From NCBI RefSeq assembly GCF_900107855.1, contig NZ_FNRJ01000019.1, positions 1 to 62,615 of the forward strand: 62,615 bases of DNA, written 5' to 3'. The notes beneath the pieces are model-generated. The model ran no database searches. It saw only the letters and a program-made list of their open reading frames with translations, and was not told the DNA's origin. The position numbers and the translations under genes are program-made. Of this stretch, positions 34,792 to 44,632 are shown piece after piece. The stretch comes from Marinobacterium iners DSM 11526. GTDB taxonomy: Bacteria > Pseudomonadota > Gammaproteobacteria > Pseudomonadales > Balneatricaceae. Every line of letters begins with the position of its first letter. Positions within the stretch are counted from its first letter, which is position 1.

Positions 34792-36369
34792 CTAAACTGT
34801 ATAACGCGTTCCGATCAAAACTTGAGAGATCATAGAACCGGATATCCACATGGCCGCAAGAATAACAAGGGGTCTCAGATAACCGGCCAAGTCACAAAGC
34901 GGTTGAAACGTGAATTCATGCGTTTTACCTAAAACGGTAAACGTCGCCGGAGCTGGGCACGATCCCGCACTACCATTGTCAGCCCAAAGTTGAGAGACAT
35001 TGAATTGATCTGAAATATCGATCTCACCCTGATCAATGCCAACCAGCTGACCCCACTCGTCGGTGCCTTCGTATTCAATATCCCCAGAGGCAATAGCCTG
35101 ATTGATTGCATTTACCGCAGCATCAGGATCACGAGCATCGCAATAGCTTTCGTACTGCGTTTTGGCAATAAAGCAGTCGATAGGAGAACCCGAACATTCA
35201 AAAGGCTTAAAGTCACGTTTAGAACAAACGGTATTTTCGACAGTCTCCAGCTTGCCGCACGCCTGCTGCCACTGCTGTTTAACCATGAAGCACTGGATGG
35301 GGTCACCCGTGCATTGAGGAGCGGCCCCGTCTTCACAACTGTCAGCACCTGTTACACCATCCTCACCTTCGCCTTCACCTTCGCCGGTACCGTCGCCCTC
35401 GCCTTCACCGTCCCCCTCACCTTCGCCTTCGCCTTCGCCTTCACCATCTCCCTGACCGGGATCATTGGGATCGGTAGGGTCATTGGGATCTGCTGGATCT
35501 TCAGGGTCTGTTGGGTCTTCGGGATCGGTGGGATCTTCGCCTGGCTGTGGACCGTCATCAACAGACGTACCGGCAGGGCAGGATTCAGATTGATTGACTG
35601 TTGAGGCAAGCGTTCCATCAGGGTTATAGCAGTTTTTCTGCTGCTCATCTGTTGAACCTGGAGGACATGAGGCATTGCCGGAAACAGTACCCATATAGAC
35701 ATTGTTGGAGTCATAACACTGCTTTGGCGGATCACCAGCAGGCTCGCAACCTTCATCAGTACATTGAGACTCAGAACCATCACATGCAGTACCAGAGAAT
35801 TCTACATTTGCCTGGCAAAATCTGTCCCCCGATGGCGTATCCCAACACTCAGCAGAAACAACCGAAGCTGAACAGTTGGCAGTTGATCCAGGTACACAGT
35901 AATTGCCGGATGGATAGCCAGAGGTATATGCCGAAAATTCAAGCGATCCAATTTGGCCGCCAGCATCAACACATTCCTGGGGCTCCTCTGGCTCGGGATA
36001 GCACGCATGACTTGGATCAGCAATCTGTTCAGCAGTACACGGTAAACGCTTAATCCTGATTTCCCTTATAGTAGAGAGCAAATCATCAGTGCCGGCAGTA
36101 TAAAAATATTCACGATACTGACAGTCATACCACAAAGGAGGATCACCAGAATCAGAATGCACAGGACACCCCACAACAGACCAAGACTGATAACTATATG
36201 AACCCGCATTATATGGAGTTTTAGAACCAACTAAACTAGATAATACCGCTTCAGGTGTCGAAGCTTTATGACTACCATAATAATAAAAAACGGATGCGCT
36301 AACTTGATGCGACAAAAAGAGCGGCAGCGAGCACAATAAGGGCAAAAGCCAACGGATCGAACATTTCAT
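34792..36369 (-). CDS. pIII-like adsorption/attachment protein
   Basis: 525 residues. Signal peptide MKCSIRWLLPLLCSLPLFLS; an N-terminal Cys-rich domain likely to bind the host pilus; repeated DP/ED units and a GE/GD-rich tract at ~255-330 as flexible linkers; a further Cys-containing domain; a C-terminal membrane anchor (LVILAAMWISGSMISQVL). This is the build of filamentous-phage pIII/TspB-type proteins, where Gly-rich linkers join N domains to the anchor. Order (after coat genes, before DUF2523 and zot) fits. The receptor is unknown; a FimX-like protein elsewhere in the window hints that the host has type IV pili. Confidence 0.85.
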   Translation of the reverse strand: MKCSIRWLLPLLCSLPLFLSHQVSASVFYYYGSHKASTPEAVLSSLVGSKTPYNAGSYSYQSWSVVGCPVHSDSGDPPLWYDCQYREYFYTAGTDDLLSTIREIRIKRLPCTAEQIADPSHACYPEPEEPQECVDAGGQIGSLEFSAYTSGYPSGNYCVPGSTANCSASVVSAECWDTPSGDRFCQANVEFSGTACDGSESQCTDEGCEPAGDPPKQCYDSNNVYMGTVSGNASCPPGSTDEQQKNCYNPDGTLASTVNQSESCPAGTSVDDGPQPGEDPTDPEDPTDPEDPADPNDPTDPNDPGQGDGEGEGEGEGEGDGEGEGDGTGEGEGEGEDGVTGADSCEDGAAPQCTGDPIQCFMVKQQWQQACGKLETVENTVCSKRDFKPFECSGSPIDCFIAKTQYESYCDARDPDAAVNAINQAIASGDIEYEGTDEWGQLVGIDQGEIDISDQFNVSQLWADNGSAGSCPAPATFTVLGKTHEFTFQPLCDLAGYLRPLVILAAMWISGSMISQVLIGTRYTV

Positions 36370-36443
36370 TTCCTCAGCCCCTGAGAAGTGAATAAAAAAG
36401 GGGTCAGCCGAACTGTTACCCCTGTGCGCTGGAGAGTCTGGGT

Positions 36444-36650
36444 TTACATTCCTATTCCGCGCTTAACCCAGCGGAATGAGGCATACACTGCGGCAGCACC
36501 GATAATGATGCCGCCGACAATGGTTATATCACCAACAATCTGCTCAAGACTTGCCTGACTTTCAGCGGTAAGAACACTGGCATTTGCAGCCGCAGACGAC
36601 ATTACAGCACCGGCAACAGCACCGGCTTTAAGCCATTTACTTTTCTTCAT
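36444..36650 (-). CDS. major coat protein (pVIII-like)
   Basis: 68 residues from ATG 36650 (MKKSKWLKAGAVAGAVMSSA), which has GAGG upstream; it overlaps the preceding gene by 14 bases. The signal peptide ends at ANAS; the mature protein has a short amphipathic part, one membrane helix (IVGGIIIGAAAVYASF) and a basic end (RWVKRGIGM), which faces the DNA in the virion. Typical size and layout for pVIII. Confidence 0.85.
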   Translation of the reverse strand: MKKSKWLKAGAVAGAVMSSAAANASVLTAESQASLEQIVGDITIVGGIIIGAAAVYASFRWVKRGIGM

Positions 36651-36858
36651 TTGAGTTATCCTCAATAGTTTTACGGATCATCTTCACACCGAAAGCGATT
36701 GCGAAGACCAGAATTGTCCAGCCTGCCAAATATTCGAAATCGTCTACTGTCAGGCCAGACGAAAAGGATGCAGGGTCAGCGACCAGCCAGCCGGTAACGC
36801 ACTCTGGAAAACCGGAAGCGTTAAGGGTGATAGCTGAATCACAGACCAAGACCTGCAT
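36637..36858 (-). CDS. minor coat protein-like small membrane protein
   Basis: 73 residues, ATG 36858. A Cys-containing N-terminal part (CDSAITLNASGFPECV) precedes one membrane helix (LAGWTILVFAIAFGVKMI) and an acidic tail. Position directly before the major coat gene, and overlap with it, fit a pVII/pIX-type or pre-coat protein. No closer family seen. Confidence 0.65.
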   Translation of the reverse strand: MQVLVCDSAITLNASGFPECVTGWLVADPASFSSGLTVDDFEYLAGWTILVFAIAFGVKMIRKTIEDNSNEEK

Positions 36859-36922
36859 AAATAATTGTTCCTAGTTAACTCACCGCGTCACGTGCTGTAG
36901 CTGGCCCGCTGCCTCTTGCGCC

Positions 36923-36958
36923 GATCGGTCGGACGTCGCTACGCGACCCCCGCCGATC
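36923..36958. promoter_or_regulatory. strong hairpin between ssDNA-binding and coat genes
   Basis: Nested inverted repeat: GATCGG (36923-36928) with CCGATC (36953-36958) outside GTCGC-TAC-GCGAC (36935-36947). It lies in the 115-base gap before the coat genes. It may be a partial terminator, RNA-processing site or packaging signal. Confidence 0.5.
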
Positions 36959-36974
36959 CGAGGGCGCTATTCAA

Positions 36975-37259
36975 TCAGGCAGGAGCCTTGGCAGTGACAG
37001 GCTTGATGGACAGAACCTTAAAGGCCATCTTTTGGCCAGCACCCTGAGTGGGCTGGGCGACGATTTCACACTTGCAAGGCAGGTGATCGCGCAGCAGGTC
37101 AACGGTGGCGTAGTCACAGGCCAGCTTCATCAGCTCAAGGCCGGCACGGTCAGGATTGGTACCGTCAGCCTTCTGGGTCGCGATGATGGACCCGCCTTTG
37201 TTGCCGTCCATGTCGTAGCGGCTTGCCTGGATAACCTCTGCGGTCATAGTGATGTTCAT
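36975..37259 (-). CDS. phage single-stranded DNA-binding protein (pV-like)
   Basis: 94 residues, ATG 37259 (GTG 37268 possible). MNITMTAEVIQASRYDMDGNKGG..., ending with a short basic tail, matches the compact beta-barrel ssDNA-binding proteins of inoviruses, which coat the phage strand before packaging. The place between regulatory genes and coat genes fits. Confidence 0.7.
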   Translation of the reverse strand: MNITMTAEVIQASRYDMDGNKGGSIIATQKADGTNPDRAGLELMKLACDYATVDLLRDHLPCKCEIVAQPTQGAGQKMAFKVLSIKPVTAKAPA

Positions 37260-37276
37260 GGTGTGCACCTATTTCT

Positions 37277-37468
37277 TCAATGAGTTAGCTTTTCCTTTGC
37301 TGATCGTTTAGAGCGCCATTTTTCGATGCACGCTTCTAGATCAAAGGATTTCAAATACTGGTCATACTCTTGCTTTTTCTTTTCACACTCACAGGGACGT
37401 GAACCACACATCAGGCAAAAGCCGTGGTCCTTTGCCGGTACTACGAGTTGGCGGAGCCGCTTATTCAT
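37277..37468 (-). CDS. small Cys-containing phage protein
   Basis: About 63 residues from ATG 37468, which overlaps the stop of the preceding gene. CLMCGSRPCECEKKKQEYD contains four Cys in a zinc-binding-like arrangement and is followed by a charged helix. Unknown function; inoviruses often carry one or two such small proteins here. Confidence 0.6.
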   Translation of the reverse strand: MNKRLRQLVVPAKDHGFCLMCGSRPCECEKKKQEYDQYLKSFDLEACIEKWRSKRSAKEKLTH

Positions 37469-37820
37469 TGGCCCCACCATGGGAATGAGAACCCGAGGCA
37501 CGCCATGTGACCTCGGGAGTGGTTACGCCACCAGTCGAATTGTCGTCAGCGCGGTTGGCACTGACGCCCCCATCAGGAGTGCAGTCCTGATCAGCGGGAG
37601 ACGGGAAAGAGGATTCAGCACCCAGAAAGTAATAAACGAGGCTATCAATGTGCCAATCGACATCGAAATGACCCTCACCTATTTCAATGCTGGAATGACA
37701 AGTAGGGCAGAGATAACGGACCGAGAGGATTTTTCCCGACTCAACCCACGCCGTATTCGAGTGGGTGCGAGAGCCGCATTCTGGGCAGTCAATCCGGTGA
37801 ACTGTATATACCTGTTCCAT
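37461..37820 (-). CDS. zinc-finger phage regulatory protein
   Basis: 119 residues, ATG 37820 overlapping the previous stop (TGATG). CPECGSRTHSNTAW...YLCPTCHSSIEIGEGH has paired CxxC motifs reminiscent of Ogr/Delta-type zinc-finger activators of phages. A DNA-binding regulatory role is likely but inferred. The C-terminal part is low-complexity (Ser/Asp/Gly-rich). Confidence 0.65.
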   Translation of the reverse strand: MEQVYTVHRIDCPECGSRTHSNTAWVESGKILSVRYLCPTCHSSIEIGEGHFDVDWHIDSLVYYFLGAESSFPSPADQDCTPDGGVSANRADDNSTGGVTTPEVTWRASGSHSHGGANE

Positions 37821-38260
37821 CAGTGCACCTCCAAGACGCGGCAGGCATCCAGATTCTGTTCAATCAGTGCAAGATGGCGGAATATCTGCTCAATGACAGG
37901 TTCAGCCTGGGGCAGAGGCGAGTTATAAGAAATGGTGAAACGATGCGAGACAGTACGGGCCAGAACACCAGTATAGGGTTCGAACACCTGACCGGGGATC
38001 AGACGATTGAAAACACCATGAGAGCAACATTCAACGACACGACAGGCAATGGGACCCATTTGCAATGGTGAAGTAATGATAAGCTCAAGACCAAGGGTAC
38101 CAAATTCAGCACGAACTGATGCACCTGAAACGTTAAGGCGCACAGCCTCAGCGGCGATTTCGGACAAGTGAGCAATCAGGCATTCACGTTCCTGAACAGC
38201 TGCAGCCCGATCAGCTTCAACTTGGTTGAACTCGCACGGGAGGAGAAGTTGAGCAGTCAT
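37820..38260 (-). CDS. conserved inovirus protein, unknown function
   Basis: 146 residues from ATG 38260, ribosome-binding site GGAGGTGATC inside the preceding gene, with stop-start overlap TGATG. Starts MTAQLLLPCEFNQVEADRAA; contains an N-terminal coiled-coil-like helix and VRAEFGTLGLELIITSPLQM. A decayed copy of its N-terminus occurs at 26375-26560. Function not recognised. Confidence 0.75.
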   Translation of the reverse strand: MTAQLLLPCEFNQVEADRAAAVQERECLIAHLSEIAAEAVRLNVSGASVRAEFGTLGLELIITSPLQMGPIACRVVECCSHGVFNRLIPGQVFEPYTGVLARTVSHRFTISYNSPLPQAEPVIEQIFRHLALIEQNLDACRVLEVH

Positions 38261-38484
38261 CAGATCACCTCCATGCATTCGGACATGAGCTTTGCGATGT
38301 TCACAAATGAGCGGCGGGCACGTTCGTCACCATTGCTCGGGGTGATCACCGGGATGTAGCCGCGAAAGATCATGTTGTTCAACGTGGGTTCGCTTATACC
38401 CACCAGCTCAGCGAAGCGGGCGCGATCCATGATGGGAACGAATGGGATAGCTTTTGGAAGATCAATAGACACTGGGGCGTTCAT
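38260..38484 (-). CDS. excisionase/MerR-like helix-turn-helix regulator
   Basis: 74 residues, ATG 38484. DRARFAELVGISEPTLNNMIFRGYIPVI is a winged-HTH of the AlpA/Cox/excisionase kind; RARRSFVNIAKLM follows. First gene of the phage minus-strand operon and divergent from the repressor. It may act in excision or switch on lytic genes. Confidence 0.75.
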   Translation of the reverse strand: MNAPVSIDLPKAIPFVPIMDRARFAELVGISEPTLNNMIFRGYIPVITPSNGDERARRSFVNIAKLMSECMEVI

Positions 38485-38537
38485 GGCGTTTTACCTTTAT
38501 ACTGAGTGTCAGTGAGAACTATTGTTATCAAATATTG

Positions 38538-38604
38538 CTAGAAATACTTTCTAGGACTAATTCTAGAGGGGTTCTGGCTATTGTCAAGAAATAATTTCTA
38601 GAAA
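38538..38604. promoter_or_regulatory. operator cluster of the phage repressor
   Basis: Two palindromes, CTAGAAATACTTTCTAG (38538-38554) and TTTCTAGAAA (38595-38604), with a partial TTCTAGA (38561-38567) between. All share TTTCTAG/CTAGAAA half-sites. They fill the divergent region between the excisionase-like gene and the repressor; the last one abuts the repressor's ATG, so autoregulation and control of the lytic operon are likely. Confidence 0.75.
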
Positions 38605-38865
38605 ATGGATATAGACGATAGAATCAGGGCTGTCCTGAACAGCTGCGGATACACTACGGAGCAGGTCGCCGAAAAGACGGGGATCAAGTACTCACGTTGG
38701 ACTACGGTCAGAAAAACGGGTGGTAGAGCACGAGCTGAAGAAGTTGAAGCTTTGTGTAAACTATTCCCTGAATTTGCACTGTGGATTGCCTCTGGAAACG
38801 TCCTGCCCGATGCTGGGCAAGTGAGCCCAGAGATCGAAGACACACGGAAGGCTTACAACGGGTAG
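38605..38865 (+). CDS. phage CI-like repressor (small HTH)
   Basis: 86 residues, ATG 38605 with no ribosome-binding site because it directly follows an operator; a leaderless or operator-coupled start is possible. RIRAVLNSCGYTTEQVAEKTGIKYSRWTTVRKTGG is an XRE/Cro-type HTH; the rest (ALCKLFPEFALWIASGNVLP) is a short dimerisation-like part. Divergent from the lytic module; likely maintains lysogeny. Confidence 0.75.
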   Translation: MDIDDRIRAVLNSCGYTTEQVAEKTGIKYSRWTTVRKTGGRARAEEVEALCKLFPEFALWIASGNVLPDAGQVSPEIEDTRKAYNG

Positions 38866-38943
38866 GGAAGGGGTACGTACTCGCACAAAGGATCAATAAC
38901 ACCTGGTTCAGCAGTACAGGGATAAGTAAGCAAGGATAAGCAA

Positions 38944-39609
38944 ATGGACTACATCATAGCGATTGGGTTGATCGCAACAATCATATTTCTTGTCAAAAAT
39001 AACACCAATCAGTCTGGTAGAGCAGAAAGACGGCATCGACAGTTCGGTACTACCAAGAACTCAAGTTGCCAGCCCAACCCGTGGACATCAAAGCCTGCTC
39101 ATCACAGCACCCTTCAGGATCTTCTACCCAAAGGGTTTCTCGAACAAAGCGGGGATAATATCCTAGACTTCACAAAACCTCGTGAAAAAGAAACCATTAA
39201 AGACTATTCAGAAGTATATGCTTTGGAAAAAAGTATTCTGACACCAGCAGAGCTTAAATTTATGAAGGTACTGCAGGAGGTAGTTGGGGATAGATACTAT
39301 ATTCTTTCTAAAGTTAGGGTTGCTGATGTTTTCAAAGTAAAGAAACAGCGATTTGGTGAGGCTGAATATAAATGGTTTAATAAGATTAAGGCTAAGCATT
39401 TTGATTATGTGCTTTGTTGTCCTGATTCATTTCGACCGCTAGCTGTAGTGGAATTAGATGACTCAAGCCATAATCGACCTGATAGGGTGAAAAGAGATAA
39501 GTTACTAAACAATATTTGTAAAGACTCTGGCTTAATAATTATCAGGCAAATATATAAAAAGGAATACAATATTAAAGAGTTAAAAGAGAAAATATATAGT
39601 GATATATAG
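38944..39609 (+). CDS. DUF2726 membrane-anchored nuclease-like cargo protein
   Basis: 221 residues, ATG 38944. One N-terminal membrane helix (MDYIIAIGLIATIIFLV), a linker, then DUF2726: LTPAELKFMKVLQEVVGDRYYIL, KHFDYVLCCPDSFRPLAVVELDDSSH, RDKLLNNICKDSGLIIIR. DUF2726 resembles PD-(D/E)XK/restriction-like folds (FDYVL...VVELD). The sequence is distinctly A/T-rich from about 39180 on, unlike phage core genes, suggesting recent acquisition. It is five bases from the next gene, so the two form a cargo pair. Confidence 0.8.
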   Translation: MDYIIAIGLIATIIFLVKNNTNQSGRAERRHRQFGTTKNSSCQPNPWTSKPAHHSTLQDLLPKGFLEQSGDNILDFTKPREKETIKDYSEVYALEKSILTPAELKFMKVLQEVVGDRYYILSKVRVADVFKVKKQRFGEAEYKWFNKIKAKHFDYVLCCPDSFRPLAVVELDDSSHNRPDRVKRDKLLNNICKDSGLIIIRQIYKKEYNIKELKEKIYSDI

Positions 39610-39614
39610 ATAAA

Positions 39615-40430
39615 GTGGTGCTTTATATGCTTGATACAATGAAAAGTATACAGGATGGGTTGAAGGAAAGATTTACATCGCCTTTTATTGGTTTTTTGTT
39701 CTTTGCTTGGTTTTTTATCAACTATCAAGTTGTTTTTGTATCTTTTTCAACGCTATCTGTGCATGAAAAAATTAGTTTCATAAATAATTACATTAAAGAA
39801 GATGCCTACTATTTAAAACTAATATTTTATCCATTTTTTTCTGCGTTCTTCTATATAACAATATTCAAGGCTTTCGATATAGCCATGTATGCAATTTGGC
39901 TTTGGAATCAAACAATTCTTAATATTATATCAAATAAGATAAACAGGAAAAGAACTGTTGGCTTTATGGATTATGTTGAGCTTAGAAGGAAGCTTGAGGA
40001 GGCAGATGTAGTCAATGAAGAAAGAGTAGAGAAAGTTACAGAGGAAAAGAATAGATTGGAAGAAGAGCTTAAAAGGGTTAGTGAAGAACTTAGGAAATTG
40101 AGAGGTAAGTTTGAAGAAGGATATAATATGGTTGTTGATGGATTGAGTGCTTCATATGATGAGATAATAAGCAACCCTGAGTATGACGACTTAGATAAGG
40201 ATAAGATTGATGCAATAAATGAAATTCAAAAATACCCTGGCTTTGACTATTTTAAAATGATTGACGTTCTTGAGATGTGTCTCGACAGTAAAGAGAAAGC
40301 AATTAGGGTTCTGAGAGAGCTGGAAAAAAGTGGCTATATTATATTAGAAGAAAAAACAATCGATGGGAATTCTAAAATAATGCTTGGTGAAATAGGTCAT
40401 GCTTTCCTTGAAAAATACTCAGAGTATTAG
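39615..40430 (+). CDS. membrane/coiled-coil cargo protein, putative defence component
   Basis: Up to 271 residues; ATG 39627 (MLDTMKSIQDGLKERFTSPF) is the likely start. Two membrane helices (~23-45 and ~70-95), then a long coiled coil (~125-170, EERVEKVTEEKNRLEEELKRV) and a C-terminal winged-helix-like part (KMIDVLEMCLDSKEKAIRVLRELEKSGYIILEE). The LKERFTSPFIGFLFFAW motif resembles membrane domains of uncharacterised prophage-borne proteins. Strongly A/T-rich, between DUF2726 and integrase. Cargo position suggests superinfection exclusion or defence; inference only. Confidence 0.7.
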   Translation: MVLYMLDTMKSIQDGLKERFTSPFIGFLFFAWFFINYQVVFVSFSTLSVHEKISFINNYIKEDAYYLKLIFYPFFSAFFYITIFKAFDIAMYAIWLWNQTILNIISNKINRKRTVGFMDYVELRRKLEEADVVNEERVEKVTEEKNRLEEELKRVSEELRKLRGKFEEGYNMVVDGLSASYDEIISNPEYDDLDKDKIDAINEIQKYPGFDYFKMIDVLEMCLDSKEKAIRVLRELEKSGYIILEEKTIDGNSKIMLGEIGHAFLEKYSEY

Positions 40431-40432
40431 AT

Positions 40433-41431
40433 ATGAGTGTAAAAAAAATAAAAGATAAATGGTTATGTGATTTGCGTTTAGGAGGAAGGACTAGTAAGCG
40501 CTACCGTAAGACGTTCAAGACCAAGGCTGAGGCACTGCGCTGGGAAGCGTGGATGCAGAGTCAGCATACCCAAAACCCGGACTGGGAACCGCCCAAACGA
40601 GATACACGCCGGCTGCTGGACCTGGTACATGAATGGTACCTGCTGCATGGGCAGCATTTGAAGGATGGAGAAAAGCGACAGGGCAAACTGAACGCCATGT
40701 GCACCGCGATGGGCAACCCGATCGCAAGCGATCTAACTGGCACGATGTTTACACTGTACCGGGCCAACCGTTCCGAAACCGTCACCGCGAACACTTTAAA
40801 CCATGAGCTGGCGTATCTGCGTGCAGTCTTCAACGAGTTAACACGGCTGGGACACTGGCAGGGTGATAATCCGTTGAAGAATGTTCGCCCACTCAAAATT
40901 GATGAACATGAGTTAACCTGGCTGAGTGCAGAACAGATTGATCAGTTGTTGATGAGCTTGAGCCAGCGTAGGCGACCTGATGCACTGCTGGTTGCAAAAG
41001 TATGCCTTTCAACCGGTGCACGATGGTCAGAAGCGGAAGGGTTAACGGCAGAGCAGGTGAAACCGTACCGAATCACGTTCAACCGCACCAAGAGCGGCAA
41101 AAGCCGAACGGTGCCAATCTCCCAGGCGTTGTATGCTGAAATCAGTACATGCAGCAGTGGGCGACTGTTCAACAGTTGCTATGAAGCGTTTACCAATGCA
41201 GTCGAAGCGTCCGGTATCCAGTTGCCCAAAGGCCAGCGTACACATGTGCTACGGCACACATTCGCCAGTCATTTCATCATGAACGGGGGAAACCTACTGA
41301 CACTGCAAAAAATTCTCGGGCACCAGTCCATTCAGATGACAATGCGATATGCGCACCTGGCTCCAGACCATCTAAATGATGCTGTCAGGCTGAACCCATT
41401 GAGCCAAATTGAAACTGCTATTGCAGTGTGA
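40433..41431 (+). CDS. int: tyrosine-type phage integrase
   Basis: 332 residues, ATG 40433 two bases after the preceding stop. It has an Arm/SAM-like N-terminus (RTSKRYRKTFKTKAEALRWEAW) and the catalytic residues of tyrosine recombinases: Arg in STGARWSEAEGL, His-x-x-Arg in HVLRHTFASHF, His in LGHQSIQ and Tyr in MRYAHLAPDH. It should integrate the phage at the tRNA-Leu 3' end, matching the 57-bp att repeats. Most inoviruses use host XerCD, so an own integrase is a notable choice. Confidence 0.92.
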   Translation: MSVKKIKDKWLCDLRLGGRTSKRYRKTFKTKAEALRWEAWMQSQHTQNPDWEPPKRDTRRLLDLVHEWYLLHGQHLKDGEKRQGKLNAMCTAMGNPIASDLTGTMFTLYRANRSETVTANTLNHELAYLRAVFNELTRLGHWQGDNPLKNVRPLKIDEHELTWLSAEQIDQLLMSLSQRRRPDALLVAKVCLSTGARWSEAEGLTAEQVKPYRITFNRTKSGKSRTVPISQALYAEISTCSSGRLFNSCYEAFTNAVEASGIQLPKGQRTHVLRHTFASHFIMNGGNLLTLQKILGHQSIQMTMRYAHLAPDHLNDAVRLNPLSQIETAIAV

Positions 41432-41468
41432 CCGAGACGTTGCGAAACAGAATAAGGACAAAGACTTG

Positions 41469-42059
41469 ATGGACAGCCATGGTGACGCAGGAAGAAAAAT
41501 TGTCCCCTATCAAAAAGGGTTGCTGACAATATCTATTGCAATTCTTATCTACGTATTAGGAAAAGGGGAGCTCAGTCCGTCACTGTCCATCACGATTGTG
41601 GGCCTTACACTGCATAGGCCGGAGGTACTGGAATACGTAGCAATGGGCACTTGGGCTTGGTACATGTGGAAATTTGTTGTTCATAACTCGTTTGCTTTCA
41701 ACAGCAGTCTACTGAAAATTGCTGAAGCACGAACTCTACAAATACACTTTGGGTCGTTTAAGAAAGCGATGGCGGAAGAAAAGCGGTTACAGAACCTTGA
41801 GCCATACCAAATTCATGTTGCGCGGGTTAGGCAGGCTTTTTGGTGGGAGTTTACTTTTGACGTTGAAGACCCGAACACGGGTGGTGTCAGTAGGGAACCT
41901 ACCCCACGAACTGGGCCTTTACAAATGCTTGGAATGAAGCTGCACACAATTCTTATCTGGGTTTTGAGGGATGAAAGCTGTTCAGATGAGTATCTGCCAT
42001 GCTCGGTCGGAGTTGTAGCGGGAGCATTAGGTTTGGTTTATACAGCAGGGATGATCTGA
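41469..42059 (+). CDS. membrane protein of unknown function next to attR
   Basis: 196 residues from ATG 41469 (AAGGA nine to ten bases before); an open frame from TTG 41409 would overlap int. Three hydrophobic segments: ~14-30 (LLTISIAILIYVLG), ~30-60, and the C-terminal VGVVAGALGLVYTAGMI; a central soluble part has VARVRQAFWWEFTFDVEDPN. Unrecognised. As a gene between integrase and attR it is probably cargo expressed from the lysogen. Confidence 0.6.
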   Translation: MDSHGDAGRKIVPYQKGLLTISIAILIYVLGKGELSPSLSITIVGLTLHRPEVLEYVAMGTWAWYMWKFVVHNSFAFNSSLLKIAEARTLQIHFGSFKKAMAEEKRLQNLEPYQIHVARVRQAFWWEFTFDVEDPNTGGVSREPTPRTGPLQMLGMKLHTILIWVLRDESCSDEYLPCSVGVVAGALGLVYTAGMI

Positions 42060-42172
42060 GCTGGTTTGAAATTTTGTGGACACTTTGTGGACGCTTCGAG
42101 CAAAGATGAGGAATCAGCCGCTTAGGTGCTGATTTGGTATGCTCTGTAACTTACTGAATTTACTTGAAAAGT

Positions 42173-42229
42173 AGTGGTACCAGCGGCCGGACTCGAACCG
42201 GCACACCCGTTAAGGCGGGGGATTTTGAA
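42173..42229 (-). repeat. attR: tRNA-Leu 3' end at prophage right boundary
   Basis: 57 bases identical to attL; here the repeat is part of the complete tRNA-Leu, so integration preserves the tRNA. Confidence 0.92.
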
Positions 42230-42261
42230 TCCCCTGTGTCTACCAATTTCACCACGCTGGC
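42175..42261 (-). tRNA. tRNA-Leu (anticodon CAA)
   Basis: 87 nt on the minus strand, starting GCCAGCGTGGTGAAATTGGT and ending CCGCTGGTACCA with CCA encoded. Anticodon loop TTCAAAA gives CAA; a long variable arm fits class II tRNA-Leu. It is the integration target of the inovirus prophage. Confidence 0.95.
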
Positions 42262-42408
42262 ACTGTATCGACGGGGTTTCGAAGTGTGAAGCCCCTGCAG
42301 TGAAGGCGCATATTATATTTGTCTTTGCTGGTTCGTCAATCAGGACTGAAAAAAACCTGTTACTCAGGTAGAATTCAATCTTTCCAACAGGTTTCCAGTT
42401 TGAGTCCC

Positions 42409-44594
<2,186 letters not shown>

Positions 44595-44632
44595 AACGCA
44601 TCACTGACACTGTAATCGGGAGTACAACCTGA

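Larger units (their letters stand above)
31127..42229. mobile_element. integrated inovirus (filamentous phage) prophage in tRNA-Leu
   Basis: An 11.1-kb element bounded by identical 57-bp repeats (31127-31183 and 42173-42229) that are the 3' end of tRNA-Leu(CAA). It encodes a replication protein, Zot/pI assembly ATPase, DUF2523 pVI-like, pIII-like adsorption protein, major and minor coat proteins, an ssDNA-binding protein, regulatory proteins, a repressor and a tyrosine integrase, i.e. a full inovirus module set. No secretin (pIV) is present, as in inoviruses that borrow a host secretin. Extra cargo (DUF2726, membrane/coiled-coil protein, membrane protein, PD-(D/E)XK-like protein) is unusual in number for so small a phage. 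Confidence 0.88.
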
